Part shown: positions 1 through 8,758 of the stretch, one piece after another
Numbering within the stretch: the stretch's first letter is position 1
Layout of the letters: the number at the start of each line of letters is the position of its first letter
NCBI RefSeq assembly: GCF_902859855.1
Contig: NZ_CADIKH010000025.1
Coordinates: 1 to 64,000 of the forward strand
Length of the DNA: 64,000 bases
Source of the DNA: Paraburkholderia humisilvae
Lineage (GTDB): Bacteria > Pseudomonadota > Gammaproteobacteria > Burkholderiales > Burkholderiaceae
Direction: 5' to 3'
Position numbers and translations under genes: made by a program
Notes under the pieces: model-generated
Seen by the model: the letters and a program-made list of their open reading frames with translations, nothing else
What the model was told of the DNA's origin: nothing
Databases searched by the model: none

Positions 1-867
1 GGGAGGTTCCTCCGTCGAGCCGAGCCGCACCACAACCTGGTCAGGCAATACGACGTCCGGCTCGAACTGCGCCTTATCCCAAGGCAGCCGGTACACGACG
101 CTGGAAAGACGCACTTCGCCGAGCATCCCAACGTAGTAGGCCACACGCAGCAGCCCGTCCGGGCCAAGGTCGACGGCATCGAATTGCTTGCGGGGTTTGC
201 GATAGTCGGTCGCCATCGGCGGCAGCGCGATTGCCTGCCAGGTCTGGCCGCCGTCGGCGGTGCGCCATACATTAGGTCCCCAGCCGATCGCGTAGCCGCG
301 CTGCGGGTCGAGAAACTTGAGATAGCTGATGTTGCGGTCCTCTGGCCACTTCAACTGTGTCCAGGTCCTGCCGCCATCGATCGAGCGCCACAGTCTGGTA
401 ATCTGTGGAGCCAGGCCGTTCACAGGCTCCTGGCGCGTAAAGTCCATCCAGCCGGTGCTGATGTACTGCACCGCCCAGTCCTTTGAATACCACCAGGCAC
501 CGTCCTGCGCTTGCTGCTGGAAGTAGCGTGTCATTCCCGAGTCAAGCGTTCCGCGGATGAAGCTCGCAGTGGAACGATTCAACGTCTCGCCCGCATTGCT
601 CATCCATGGTTCGATTGGTTCTGCGACGTCTGGATTTTTTCTCTCGTTTCGAGGCTTGAATTTGATCTCCGGTCCTGCAAATTTCAACGTTATTACCTCG
701 TCGCCACGAATCCGGAAAGCCCCTCCACCATACGGTTTGTCATTCATCATAAAGGCGTCCGAGACGTTTTCCCATGCGGGTGTGGTCATTTTCTGATATC
801 CATAGTTGAACGCGAGCAGCACTGCAACGGCGCAAATACATATTTTCCAGAGCCGTGGCCTTCGCAT
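1..867 (-). CDS. Membrane-anchored Asp-box (BNR/YCF48-like) repeat protein, partial at window edge
   Basis: The reading frame is open from an ATG at 867 to the window edge, so 289 N-terminal residues are visible and the C-terminus is missing. Residues 1-7 are basic, then a hydrophobic stretch (about 8-22) forms a signal anchor or uncleaved signal. Two Asp-box motifs are seen, SIDGGRTWTQL and TADGGQTWQAI, the hallmark of beta-propeller blades in sialidase/YCF48-type proteins. The start lies one base after the stop of the upstream gene (tgaaatg), so translation is probably coupled to the effector-like gene. Position directly behind vgrG and its presumed cargo makes an immunity or accessory role possible, but that is inference; the propeller fold itself says nothing about mechanism. 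Confidence 0.75.
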   Translation of the reverse strand, partial: MRRPRLWKICICAVAVLLAFNYGYQKMTTPAWENVSDAFMMNDKPYGGGAFRIRGDEVITLKFAGPEIKFKPRNERKNPDVAEPIEPWMSNAGETLNRSTASFIRGTLDSGMTRYFQQQAQDGAWWYSKDWAVQYISTGWMDFTRQEPVNGLAPQITRLWRSIDGGRTWTQLKWPEDRNISYLKFLDPQRGYAIGWGPNVWRTADGGQTWQAIALPPMATDYRKPRKQFDAVDLGPDGLLRVAYYVGMLGEVRLSSVVYRLPWDKAQFEPDVVLPDQVVVRLGSTEEPP

Positions 868-868
868 T

Positions 869-1735
869 TCACTTCACCATGAGGCGCTGCAGCGCGTTGT
901 TCACCGCGTTGATTGTTCCGTTCACGAAGTCACCGGCTTTCTTCGGCAACACCACTTTTGCGCTTTCTATCGCCTGGTTCCAGGTCCGTCCGTGCCCCCA
1001 CTCCTGGATACTTGGCTGGCCGCCGATCCTGCATAGATCGGGCATCGGAAGGTCAGCCAGGCCCGCGTCGAGATACGCAATCGGATGTGTGTTGAAGGCG
1101 AAGTCCTGAAACGTCTTGTCGTTCAGTTCGAGCTGGTACTGCTTCACCTCGGGCATCGAGAAGCTGTCATTGCCCTTTATCCTGCTGGCCATCGAAATTC
1201 CGTCCTGAATCATGTTTAGATGGAGTCCGTCTTCCATATGTTCTTGCAACTTCTTTCTTGCCATGGCAAGCCAGGTCCTTCCTTTTTCGCTCAATCTCTT
1301 ATTCAAATACTTTCCGTAGTTCGAGCAGTAGTAGTAGCCGTAGCTGAGGTAATACGAAGGCGGTTTATGCCCGCAACCGATGTGACGCACCATGAAACTG
1401 CTGTGACGTGACCAGTCCGAATCGGTGCATTGAGGTGGAATCAAGCGGTCTCGTTTGCCGAGCAGTTGTTTAGTGACCTCCCGGTCGAGCCATGGATTGA
1501 AACCCTCGGCCCAGTCAACAATCTCATTGATGCTCGGCAGCTTCTCGGCTTTGTCCTTGAACTCACAATGCAGCGGACGGTAGTAATACTCGCAGTGCCC
1601 GATGATCGAGTCGGCCGCAGGGGGGACGTGCAGGTCGCATACGGTCCTGTCGGCCTGGGCACGCTGCGTGTAGGCCGCCGGCGTCATATAGGAACGGAAA
1701 ACGCCCGTGACATTGGTGTCATCGTTTTCAGCCAT
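869..1735 (-). CDS. Putative type VI secretion cargo effector (unrecognised family)
   Basis: This 288-residue protein has no signal peptide or transmembrane segment. It starts 3 bases after the vgrG stop and ends 1 base before the next ATG, so it sits in the classical VgrG cargo position. The middle is rich in Cys, Tyr and His, for example RHIGCGHKPPSYYLSYGYYY, and a later block reads NTHPIAYLDAGLADLP. I do not recognise the domain. No GxSxG lipase motif, HxxxD or nuclease HNH signature is evident. Conserved-looking His and Cys residues could be metal ligands or catalytic. An effector acting on cell wall or membrane of a rival cell is plausible from context only. Alternative: an adaptor or chaperone for another cargo. 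Confidence 0.6.
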   Translation of the reverse strand: MAENDDTNVTGVFRSYMTPAAYTQRAQADRTVCDLHVPPAADSIIGHCEYYYRPLHCEFKDKAEKLPSINEIVDWAEGFNPWLDREVTKQLLGKRDRLIPPQCTDSDWSRHSSFMVRHIGCGHKPPSYYLSYGYYYCSNYGKYLNKRLSEKGRTWLAMARKKLQEHMEDGLHLNMIQDGISMASRIKGNDSFSMPEVKQYQLELNDKTFQDFAFNTHPIAYLDAGLADLPMPDLCRIGGQPSIQEWGHGRTWNQAIESAKVVLPKKAGDFVNGTINAVNNALQRLMVK

Positions 1736-1738
1736 GGT

Positions 1739-4264
1739 TCAGTTATCCAGAAGTTTGAGTATGGCGTCCTGCGGAACGTGGCTCTGTGCGACGGCAGTTT
1801 CGCCCTTTTCGTTGGTCACGCCCTCGGCAATCAGCTTTCCTTCGGAGAAAAGCTGATATTTCACGTTGCGCGCGGGAATCTTCGTACCACTCCAGTTCAC
1901 GGCAAACGCCTGATTGAACGCGCCGCCTGAGTCCGGCAACTTAGGTATGGCCGCTGAGAGACTCTGCGGTCCGAGCTTCGCGTAGGAAGCCGAATGGATT
2001 GTCCGGTCGCCTGGAGTGCCGTCCTCGATTCCAGACGGCGTAATGCGGAAATAGGAGCTACCACAGACGAACAGGATCTCCTCCTTCGCCGTGACCGTAA
2101 CGCGGTCATTCGAGCTCGAAATATTTATTCCGTCGTGTGACATCAGGTTAATTTCGCCCTGTTGCGCCTGCACATCGACATTGCCGTTGGCGGCCAGCGT
2201 CCTGATACCGCTCTGGAGTGCGAACAACGACACGCTTTTGCCTGATGCCACGGTGAAATGATGTCCAACGCTGAAATCCGTATTCCCTCCGGAGGTCGCG
2301 GCAATGTGTCCACCGGCGGCAAGTTGAATCGTTTGGGGCGTTACCATGCCTATTCCCTTGGGGGCGGACAGCAGAATGACTGCTTGCTTCAGATCGCGAA
2401 ACGCGCTTTCAAGTTGCTGCTGTTGCTCCTTGAGTTCAGCCAGTTCCGCCGTGGCACGCCGGGCTTCCTCGCGAAGAGAGGCCACTTCGGCGTGAGACGC
2501 TTCGAACTGCCGCATGGCAGCTTCCATTTCCAGGTGTGGCGTGTCACCTCCGGCCGCCGTGTCCGCCGATAAGAACAGCCCTTTGGGCGCGCGCATCGTG
2601 CCCCGCGCCTGGGTGGTGATCTCGAAGCCCTGCCCGCGCGGGAGTTTTTTGCTATTGAGCAGATAACCGAGATTGACCGCCGACTGGCTGTCTACCGTGG
2701 CGATCCGCGCGCTTTCCTTGTGCTGCAGATCGTTAAACACGATCTCCGCGCCGCGCAGCGGCGAACGCCAGATCGCATAACTGAACATTGCCTGCGCGCC
2801 GTGTACGACATCAGGATGCGAGTAGTCATGTAGCGCTCCGGTGATGTGGATACGATCCACATCCCGGTGGGCCGCATCGAGGATCACCTCGGTCCCCGGC
2901 AGCAGCGGCGAATGGAAGCCACCTTGATAGGACGACGTTGGACGCAGCAGGCGCAGCTTCAGCAGCTGCCTGTCGGTGTTGTGTGATCCCTGCAGGAACT
3001 TGGGCAATACCGGATAGCGCCCGTGCTCGTCCATGCACCCGTAAGGCGCGGAGTCGAATGTCGTGACCACGCCGACGACGGGACCTTCCAGAAAACGCCA
3101 ATCCCGTGCGTAAGCGAATTCCGGACGATACGTGAGGTGCGCGGGCATCGCCTTGAAGCGCGAATGCACCGGCTCCATGCGGCTACCTTCCATTTTCATC
3201 GACGTAACCACGAAGCCATACTTCGCGCTTGCCAGGTTCGTATTGGTCAGCTTCATGACGACGCCCGGCGCGACGCCGTTCGCGTTGGTCGTACCCGACA
3301 GCGTTGCCTGCCGCGTGATCTGCTCGTCACGCCGCGTCCGCGCCAGCGCTTGGCCTTGCTCCTGCGTCAGGTGGAACTCCGCGCTGCGGCTGATTTGCCC
3401 GAACACCGAGCGGTCGCCAGCGTCATTGGAGACGCTCACGGTCGCCCGCAAAGGGTCCTCCGGCGTGCGATAGTTGCGCTCCCATAGCTCGATCGTGGCC
3501 GCCACCAGTTCGCGTCGCTCGTTGACTTTGAGTACCGCCTCGTGCCAGTTGCTGTGGAGGCCCGACTCCGGCATCAGCGGCACCTCAATCGAGCGTATAT
3601 AGGCGCGCGGATTGTTCGCAAGGACGAGCGTGTCGAGTTGCCCCTTCCTGCCGCGGCCCTGTTTATAAAACCAGAATATGCCCTTGCGTTTCGCGTGCCG
3701 CGCGATGAAGTGGTGTACGGACTCCTCGTACATCACGACCTGTTCCATCTTTTCCTGTTCGCCTTCGAGCTGAAACTCAATATCGAAGGCGTCGAAGTTC
3801 TGCTGGTCGACCAGCAGGTTCGTGACCATCTCCTGAAACGTGACGTCCCTGAACGTATCCGACCTGACCATGCGCTTGCACAAGGCAGCAAACCGTGGTT
3901 CGATGCGCAGCCGGTACGTCGCCTCGTCGCGGCTCGTACCCACTCGTTTCCAGCGCGTGACGACGCCATTGAACGTGGCGGCTTCGCGGTCGACGGGGTC
4001 GACGTAGCTCGCCGAGGGTACGGCTACCTGCTCGTCGATCTGCAGGCCCGCCCGCCGCCCGACGCACTGCTTCCCGTCGATATCGAGGTGAGGCGACGTA
4101 ACCGTGACGTCGACCGTATAGTCCTTGCAGAACCCCGCGCGCACCTTGAACTTAAGCACGTCGAGGCCGAGGTCGAGCGTGCCGATCCATACTTTCAGAT
4201 GCTGGGTGAGCCGCGCGCTTGGGTGGCGCAACGCATCCGCGAAACTCTTCGTCACAGCGTTCAT
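1739..4264 (-). CDS. vgrG: Type VI secretion tip protein VgrG
   Basis: VgrG trimers form the spike on the Hcp tube and carry effectors out of the cell. The 841 residues show the usual order: gp27-like N-terminal part (roughly 20-380, with the typical segment HHFIARHAKRKGIFWFYKQ near 185), gp5 OB-fold (about 390-500) and a beta-helical DUF2345-type blade after 610. Between the OB-fold and blade lies a clear heptad-rich coiled coil (about 560-612, ending LKEQQQQLESAFRDLKQ). The C-terminus (about 745-841) looks like a small transthyretin-like domain ending DAILKLLDN, which in this family binds cargo. No other T6SS structural gene is in the window, so this is an orphan vgrG island. Transcription would come from the 424-base region upstream. 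Confidence 0.93.
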   Translation of the reverse strand: MNAVTKSFADALRHPSARLTQHLKVWIGTLDLGLDVLKFKVRAGFCKDYTVDVTVTSPHLDIDGKQCVGRRAGLQIDEQVAVPSASYVDPVDREAATFNGVVTRWKRVGTSRDEATYRLRIEPRFAALCKRMVRSDTFRDVTFQEMVTNLLVDQQNFDAFDIEFQLEGEQEKMEQVVMYEESVHHFIARHAKRKGIFWFYKQGRGRKGQLDTLVLANNPRAYIRSIEVPLMPESGLHSNWHEAVLKVNERRELVAATIELWERNYRTPEDPLRATVSVSNDAGDRSVFGQISRSAEFHLTQEQGQALARTRRDEQITRQATLSGTTNANGVAPGVVMKLTNTNLASAKYGFVVTSMKMEGSRMEPVHSRFKAMPAHLTYRPEFAYARDWRFLEGPVVGVVTTFDSAPYGCMDEHGRYPVLPKFLQGSHNTDRQLLKLRLLRPTSSYQGGFHSPLLPGTEVILDAAHRDVDRIHITGALHDYSHPDVVHGAQAMFSYAIWRSPLRGAEIVFNDLQHKESARIATVDSQSAVNLGYLLNSKKLPRGQGFEITTQARGTMRAPKGLFLSADTAAGGDTPHLEMEAAMRQFEASHAEVASLREEARRATAELAELKEQQQQLESAFRDLKQAVILLSAPKGIGMVTPQTIQLAAGGHIAATSGGNTDFSVGHHFTVASGKSVSLFALQSGIRTLAANGNVDVQAQQGEINLMSHDGINISSSNDRVTVTAKEEILFVCGSSYFRITPSGIEDGTPGDRTIHSASYAKLGPQSLSAAIPKLPDSGGAFNQAFAVNWSGTKIPARNVKYQLFSEGKLIAEGVTNEKGETAVAQSHVPQDAILKLLDN

Positions 4265-4688
4265 ACACGCATCCCTGTCCAGTTGAAAGCGACGAGGCGA
4301 AGTCCGTATTCGCCGCTACGGGCACGAAAATCTACGGTTGCAACAGGAAGAGGTCAATCGGACCGGCTGGCCAGCGTGTGAAATATTCGACAGATTTGTC
4401 AAATAACGTCAAACAGAAAGCGCTTCCATTTTTTGAGATTGGTTTGCGTGCTAGGAAAACGCGCGGAAGTGTCGCGGACGTGGGACTCGATTTGCTCGAT
4501 CAAACTTTGGATAAATCTGAGGGATTCGATATGAATTTCAGGTATCCATCAAGCAGAAAGCCCCGCCTGTGCTTCGGCGAGGCGGGGCACGGTAGTGAAT
4601 GCCCGAGGAGAAGATGCAATGAAGCGCGGCACGCGCGACGGGTTCTTCGTCGACCGAAAATGGCGCGCGGCACACGGCGCGCCGCCAT
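4265..4688. other. Gene-free region upstream of vgrG
   Basis: This stretch holds the presumed vgrG promoter and, at its right side, the terminator of the amino-acid importer operon. The part around 4380-4560 is clearly more AT-rich than the flanking genes. I see no convincing reading frame in it. Confidence 0.6.
4541..4588 (-). terminator. Rho-independent terminator of the amino-acid ABC operon
   Basis: An 8-bp GC stem, GCCCCGCC at 4560-4567 pairing with GGCGGGGC at 4581-4588, has a 13-base loop. Read on the minus strand it is followed by tttctgctt, a moderately U-rich tail. It lies about 100 bases after the ATPase stop. Confidence 0.7.
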
Positions 4689-5531
4689 TCAGCCCTTGTT
4701 AAACCGCGTCAGAAACTGCTGCGCACGCGGCGACTTCGGCGCACTAAAGAACTGCTCAGGCGGCGCGGATTCCACAATCTGCCCGCCATCCATAAACACG
4801 ACGCGCGACGCGACCTGGCGCGCGAACTCCATCTCGTGCGTGACGATGATCATCGTCGCGCCTTCCGCAGCAAGCGACTTCATCACCGCAAGCACTTCGC
4901 CCACCAGCTCCGGATCGAGCGCACTGGTCGGCTCATCGAACAGCAGCACGTCAGGTTTCATCGCAAGCGCACGGGCAATGCCGACACGCTGTTTCTGGCC
5001 ACCGGACAGCCGCGACGGAAACTGATCACGCTTGTCCGAAAGCCCTACGCGCGCGAGTAGCGCCTCGGCTTCCGTACGCACGGTCGCGCGGTCGCGCTTC
5101 AACACGTGCAGCGGCGCTTCCATCACGTTTTCGAGCACGGTCATATGCGGCCACAGTGCGAAGTGCTGGAACACCATGCCGATTTTCGCGCGCATCTGCG
5201 CGAGGTCCGAATCGCTCATCTTGATGCGCGTATTGTCGCGCACGCCCATCCGCTTGCCGGTGATATGCACGCTGCCCGCATCGGGCGTCTCCAGCCAGTT
5301 GATGCAGCGAAGCAAGGTCGACTTGCCGCAGCCGGACGGCCCGAGCAGACAGATCGTTTCGCCCTGCGCGACCTGTAGCGACACGTCGCGCAGCACCGTA
5401 TTGTCGCCGAACGACTTCGAGATGCCGCTTAGCATCACGACGGGGCGCGCGTCGTCCTGCGCGGCAAGTGTTGCGTTGTGCAGCGTCTGCGTGGTTTTGG
5501 CGGCGGCCCACGACGTAGTAGGGGAATTCAC
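4689..5531 (-). CDS. Polar amino-acid ABC transporter ATP-binding protein (GlnQ/HisP type)
   Basis: ATPase of an amino-acid importer, acting on the cytoplasmic face with the two permeases encoded just upstream. The 280 residues show Walker A GPSGCGKST, signature LSGGQKQR, Walker B VLLFDEPTSALDPE and a switch His (VTHEMEF). The chosen start is a GTG at 5531 whose last bases overlap the permease stop (GTGA), giving translational coupling. The first 30 residues are an extra Ala/Thr-rich leader compared with GlnQ. Last gene of the four-gene operon; a terminator follows. Substrate cannot be read from the sequence. Confidence 0.92.
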   Translation of the reverse strand: MNSPTTSWAAAKTTQTLHNATLAAQDDARPVVMLSGISKSFGDNTVLRDVSLQVAQGETICLLGPSGCGKSTLLRCINWLETPDAGSVHITGKRMGVRDNTRIKMSDSDLAQMRAKIGMVFQHFALWPHMTVLENVMEAPLHVLKRDRATVRTEAEALLARVGLSDKRDQFPSRLSGGQKQRVGIARALAMKPDVLLFDEPTSALDPELVGEVLAVMKSLAAEGATMIIVTHEMEFARQVASRVVFMDGGQIVESAPPEQFFSAPKSPRAQQFLTRFNKG

Positions 5532-6187
5532 GCGCGGCGTTCCTCAGCAAGTTTGTTCAGCATGCCGGTGCCGGCCTCGATGGCGAGGCAGACGCACCAG
5601 TAGAGCAGCACGGCCGTCACGAAGGCCGCGAACGGAATGAAGTAGGTGGACTGGATGCCAGTCATTTCATGCGTCAGCTCGTTGACGGCGATCACCGTCA
5701 GAAACGCGCTGTCCTTGACAATCTGGATCACCTGGTTGCCGATCATCGGCATCGCGCGCAGAAAGATCGGCGGCAGGATGATCCGGCGCAGCAGCGTGAA
5801 GCCGGAGAAGCCGAATGCCTTGCCCGATTCGATCAGCGGGGCAGGCAGCTCATGCCATGCGCCGCGCAGCAGTTCGGCCATATACGCGGTGTTGTACACG
5901 ATCAGCGCAATCGCGCCGGCCCACCAGTTCGACAGCCTGATGCCAAGCGTCGGCAGGCCGAAATAGATCAGGTAGACGAACAGCAGAAACGGCGCGCAAC
6001 GCATCGCGTCGACGTAGGCGGTCGCGAGGCGCGCAATCGGCTTGCGTGGGGACATCAGCATCGGCGTGACCAGCGCGCCGAGCACGATCGATGCAATGGC
6101 GGAGCAGACCAGCAGAATTACCGTATTCAGCAAGCCGGACAGCACGTCGGCACGTTGCGACCAGATCGTCGCGAAGTCGTGAATCAT
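5528..6187 (-). CDS. Amino-acid ABC transporter permease
   Basis: Inner-membrane permease of the His/Glu/Gln/Arg/opine family, about 219 residues with five hydrophobic segments. The EAA-type loop that docks the ATPase is visible in the region PLIESGKAFGFSGFTLLRRI. I start it at MIHDFATIW (ATG 6187), because this ATG overlaps the stop of the preceding permease (ATGA) and has GGAGA upstream; a longer frame to 6214 exists but would sit inside the neighbour. It pairs with the other permease as a heterodimer. Confidence 0.9.
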   Translation of the reverse strand: MIHDFATIWSQRADVLSGLLNTVILLVCSAIASIVLGALVTPMLMSPRKPIARLATAYVDAMRCAPFLLFVYLIYFGLPTLGIRLSNWWAGAIALIVYNTAYMAELLRGAWHELPAPLIESGKAFGFSGFTLLRRIILPPIFLRAMPMIGNQVIQIVKDSAFLTVIAVNELTHEMTGIQSTYFIPFAAFVTAVLLYWCVCLAIEAGTGMLNKLAEERRA

Positions 6188-6828
6188 GCGGCTTCTCCGT
6201 GTCGCACGCGCCATTCGATCATGCGCTGCACGCGCAGCAGCGCGTAGACAATCACGCCATACAGCACGAGCGCGAACACGAAAGGCGGCAGTGGCTCATA
6301 CGTGTTGGAGCCGACCCGCAGCGCCGCGCGCGTGATCTCGACGATGCCGATCACCGCGACGGCCGGCGTCGACTTGATCTGCAGCGTCATTTCGTTGACG
6401 AGACCCGGCAAGCTCGCGCGCCAGATCTGCGGCAGCACGATGCGCCGCATGCGGGTCATACGCGGCATCGCGAACGACAATGCCGCGTCGTACTGGTCGC
6501 GCGGAAACTCGACCAGCGCGCTGCGCCACACTTCGCAGTTGAACGCGGACGTGCTGATCGTCAGCGCGACGATGGCGGCGGGAATTGGGTCGAGCGACAG
6601 CCCGAATTGCGGCAGCGCGAAGAAGATCAGCAGCGTCAGCGTGACTGTCGGGCAGGAACGCACGATGCTCACGTACGAATACACCGCGCGGTCGAGCACC
6701 GGCACGCGTGCCCAGCGGATTAACGCGAGCACGAGGCCGAGCGGCACGCCGATCACGATGCTCGCGAGCGACAACGAGATCGTCGACAGCGCGCCACGGG
6801 TGATGCTCCAGTAGTCGAATGCGGTCAT
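6184..6828 (-). CDS. Amino-acid ABC transporter permease
   Basis: First of the two inner-membrane permeases, 214 residues. It begins MTAFDYWSITRGALSTISLS, a typical start for this family, and contains the EAA-like segment around YDAALSFAMPRMTRMRRIVL. Five membrane segments are apparent. It follows the solute-binding protein gene by 21 bases and overlaps the next permease by 4 bases, so all four genes should be one transcript. Confidence 0.9.
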   Translation of the reverse strand: MTAFDYWSITRGALSTISLSLASIVIGVPLGLVLALIRWARVPVLDRAVYSYVSIVRSCPTVTLTLLIFFALPQFGLSLDPIPAAIVALTISTSAFNCEVWRSALVEFPRDQYDAALSFAMPRMTRMRRIVLPQIWRASLPGLVNEMTLQIKSTPAVAVIGIVEITRAALRVGSNTYEPLPPFVFALVLYGVIVYALLRVQRMIEWRVRHGEAA

Positions 6829-6849
6829 CGGGCTGGCTCGTCGACAGGA

Positions 6850-7755
6850 TCAGTTGACCGACTGCGGCATCGATTCGAAGCTCGCGCCGAACCACTTCTT
6901 CTGCATCTGATACATCTCGCCGCTCTTGCGCAGGTCGAACAGCACCGCGTTGATCATCTCGAGCGCAGCGGTGTTGCCTTTCTTCACGGCCCACGCGATA
7001 TACACCGGCTGGCCGATCTTCTGGCCGAGCACGAACGTGTCGGGGCGTGTCTTGATCAGCGAGTTCAGGTTGATCTGTGTGTTGGCGACTGCATCGAGCC
7101 GGCCGACGCCGAGGTCCTGATAGGCCTCCGGATACGACTGGTACTCGATAATCTGTTTGATGCCCTGGCCGCCGTGCTTCTTCTTCAGTTCTTCGTCATA
7201 CGCTTTCAGGTCCGAGAGCATCGCGCTGCCGGTCTGCACGCCCACCACCTTGCCGACCAGATCGTCGCCCGACTTGATGCCCGAACCTTTCTTCGTCGCA
7301 TAGTAGGTGGTCGATTCGACCAGCGGCGTCGTGAAGTCGAACGTGTTCTTGCGTTCCGGCGTGACCAGCACCGCGGTCACCGCCATGTCGTACTTGCCGG
7401 TCGTCACGCCCGGCAGGATGCCGGGCCACGGCATGATCTGCTGTCGCACGTCGACGGGCAGCTTCTTTTTCACGAGCGCGAGCATTTCGTTGTCGTAGCC
7501 GGTCGGTTTGCCGTCGTCGACGAATTCGAACGGCTTGAAGTCGTCTTCGGTCGCGACCGTCAGATAGCCGCGCGCCTTGATTTCATCCGTGCCCGCCGCA
7601 TGGACGGGCTTCGTCAGACCGAGGCCGAGTCCGGCTGCGGCGAGCGCTGAAAACAGCGTAAGCACGAGCGCGCGCCGTGCGGCCGCGTGAGATTTCGCCG
7701 GCACGGCGGTGATGCGAACAAATTGGCGAACGAGGTGAAACGGGCGGGACGGCAT
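6850..7755 (-). CDS. Amino-acid ABC transporter substrate-binding protein
   Basis: Periplasmic solute-binding protein of family 3. Starting at MPSRPFHLV (ATG 7755) gives 301 residues and is supported by AAAGGGGA seven bases upstream; an upstream start at 7827 lacks such a site. The N-terminus has a long basic region, a hydrophobic core and a probable cleavage after PVHAA. The mature part begins IKARGYLTVATEDDFKPFEF and shows the family pattern GYDNEML. It is the first gene of the importer operon and is divergent from a MarR gene, which may control it. Confidence 0.9.
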   Translation of the reverse strand: MPSRPFHLVRQFVRITAVPAKSHAAARRALVLTLFSALAAAGLGLGLTKPVHAAGTDEIKARGYLTVATEDDFKPFEFVDDGKPTGYDNEMLALVKKKLPVDVRQQIMPWPGILPGVTTGKYDMAVTAVLVTPERKNTFDFTTPLVESTTYYATKKGSGIKSGDDLVGKVVGVQTGSAMLSDLKAYDEELKKKHGGQGIKQIIEYQSYPEAYQDLGVGRLDAVANTQINLNSLIKTRPDTFVLGQKIGQPVYIAWAVKKGNTAALEMINAVLFDLRKSGEMYQMQKKWFGASFESMPQSVN

Positions 7756-8148
7756 GTCATTCCCCTTTGCGGTTGGATGCGGCGGTCGATGAGTCGTCGC
7801 TGCGAACAGCGATATTTGTTTGCACACTTACGAGTTCGGACGCGACGATGCAAATGACATGCCAGTAACGCGTCTTGCCGTGCGTGCGCGGTGCGCGCGC
7901 ATGAAGCGCATTCGGACGATGCGCAAAACGGCCGAATGCCGCACCAAAGCGTCGCGGCGATGCACGTTGTGCGGCGTGTTTTGCACTTGTTTGGACGGCC
8001 TGGCCACATCGCGGAATAAGGCGCTACAGCATCCTTTCTTCCTGATACGATGTGTACTGACGATATTGCGAACACGAGGAATTCTGACGATGATCGAAGC
8101 CGCCAGTTTGAGCGTCGGTGTGAACGCACTCACGCACGCGTGCGCGCA
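7756..8148. promoter_or_regulatory. Divergent control region between the amino-acid importer and MarR gene
   Basis: No gene is seen in this 393-base interval. It must hold promoters for both directions. An inverted repeat with 8-base arms, GCATTCGG at 7908-7915 and CCGAATGC at 7932-7939, separated by 16 bases, is the only dyad I noticed. Confidence 0.5.
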
Positions 8149-8715
8149 ATGACGACCCGGGCATCCAGCAAACGGACTGCCGTGAAAGCGCCGCTCGCCG
8201 CGGCGCGTGCCGACAGCGCGTCCGAATGGCGGCACACCGCGCTCGAGGCGCGACCCGGCTTTCTGATTCGCCGTTTGCATCAGATCCACGTCGCGCTGTT
8301 TATCGAGGAATGCGCGCCGGAAGGCATTACGCCGGTGCAATACAGCATTCTGACCGCGCTCGATCAGATGGGGCCGTCCGAACAGATCGCGTTATCGAAC
8401 GCGGTCGGTCTCGATCGTGCGAATACCGCGGACGTGATCGCGCGGCTCGCCGAGCGGCGCTTCATTCAGCGGCGCGGTTCTCGCACCGACAAGCGCAAGA
8501 AAGTCGCCGAACTGACCGATGTCGGGCGCGCGCTGCTCGCGCGGCTCGAAGTGGGGGTCGCGCGGGCGCACGAACGCACGCTGGCCGCGCTGCCCGCGAA
8601 GGACCGCAAGCAGTTCATGGAGTATCTGGTGCGGCTCGTCGAAACCAACAACGAATTGAGCCGCACGCCGATCAGGCGCGAACGCGAGCGCGGCGCGGCC
8701 ACCGGCGATGCGTAA
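8149..8715 (+). CDS. MarR-family transcriptional regulator (paralogue 1)
   Basis: Winged-helix dimeric repressor type, about 188 residues from ATG 8149 (a longer frame to 8050 exists but its added residues are not MarR-like). The core begins RPGFLIRRLHQIHVALF, continues TPVQYSILTALDQ and contains the recognition helix region GLDRANTADVIARLAERRFI followed by the wing RRGSRTDKRKK. It is clearly paralogous to the MarR protein at 17994-18521. It is divergent from the amino-acid importer and convergent with the amidase operon, so both are candidate targets. MarR ligands are often substrates of the controlled pathway; here that would be an N-containing ring compound, an inference. Confidence 0.88.
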   Translation: MTTRASSKRTAVKAPLAAARADSASEWRHTALEARPGFLIRRLHQIHVALFIEECAPEGITPVQYSILTALDQMGPSEQIALSNAVGLDRANTADVIARLAERRFIQRRGSRTDKRKKVAELTDVGRALLARLEVGVARAHERTLAALPAKDRKQFMEYLVRLVETNNELSRTPIRRERERGAATGDA

Positions 8716-8758
8716 GTCGCTTGCACATCGCTCTATGCGTGCGTGTGCGCGTGTGTGT

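Noticed and set aside
7908..7939. Inverted repeat GCATTCGG-N16-CCGAATGC as MarR operator
   Set aside because: The spacing is too wide for a usual MarR site, and 8-base arms are not rare in such GC-rich DNA; kept only as a note in the region entry.
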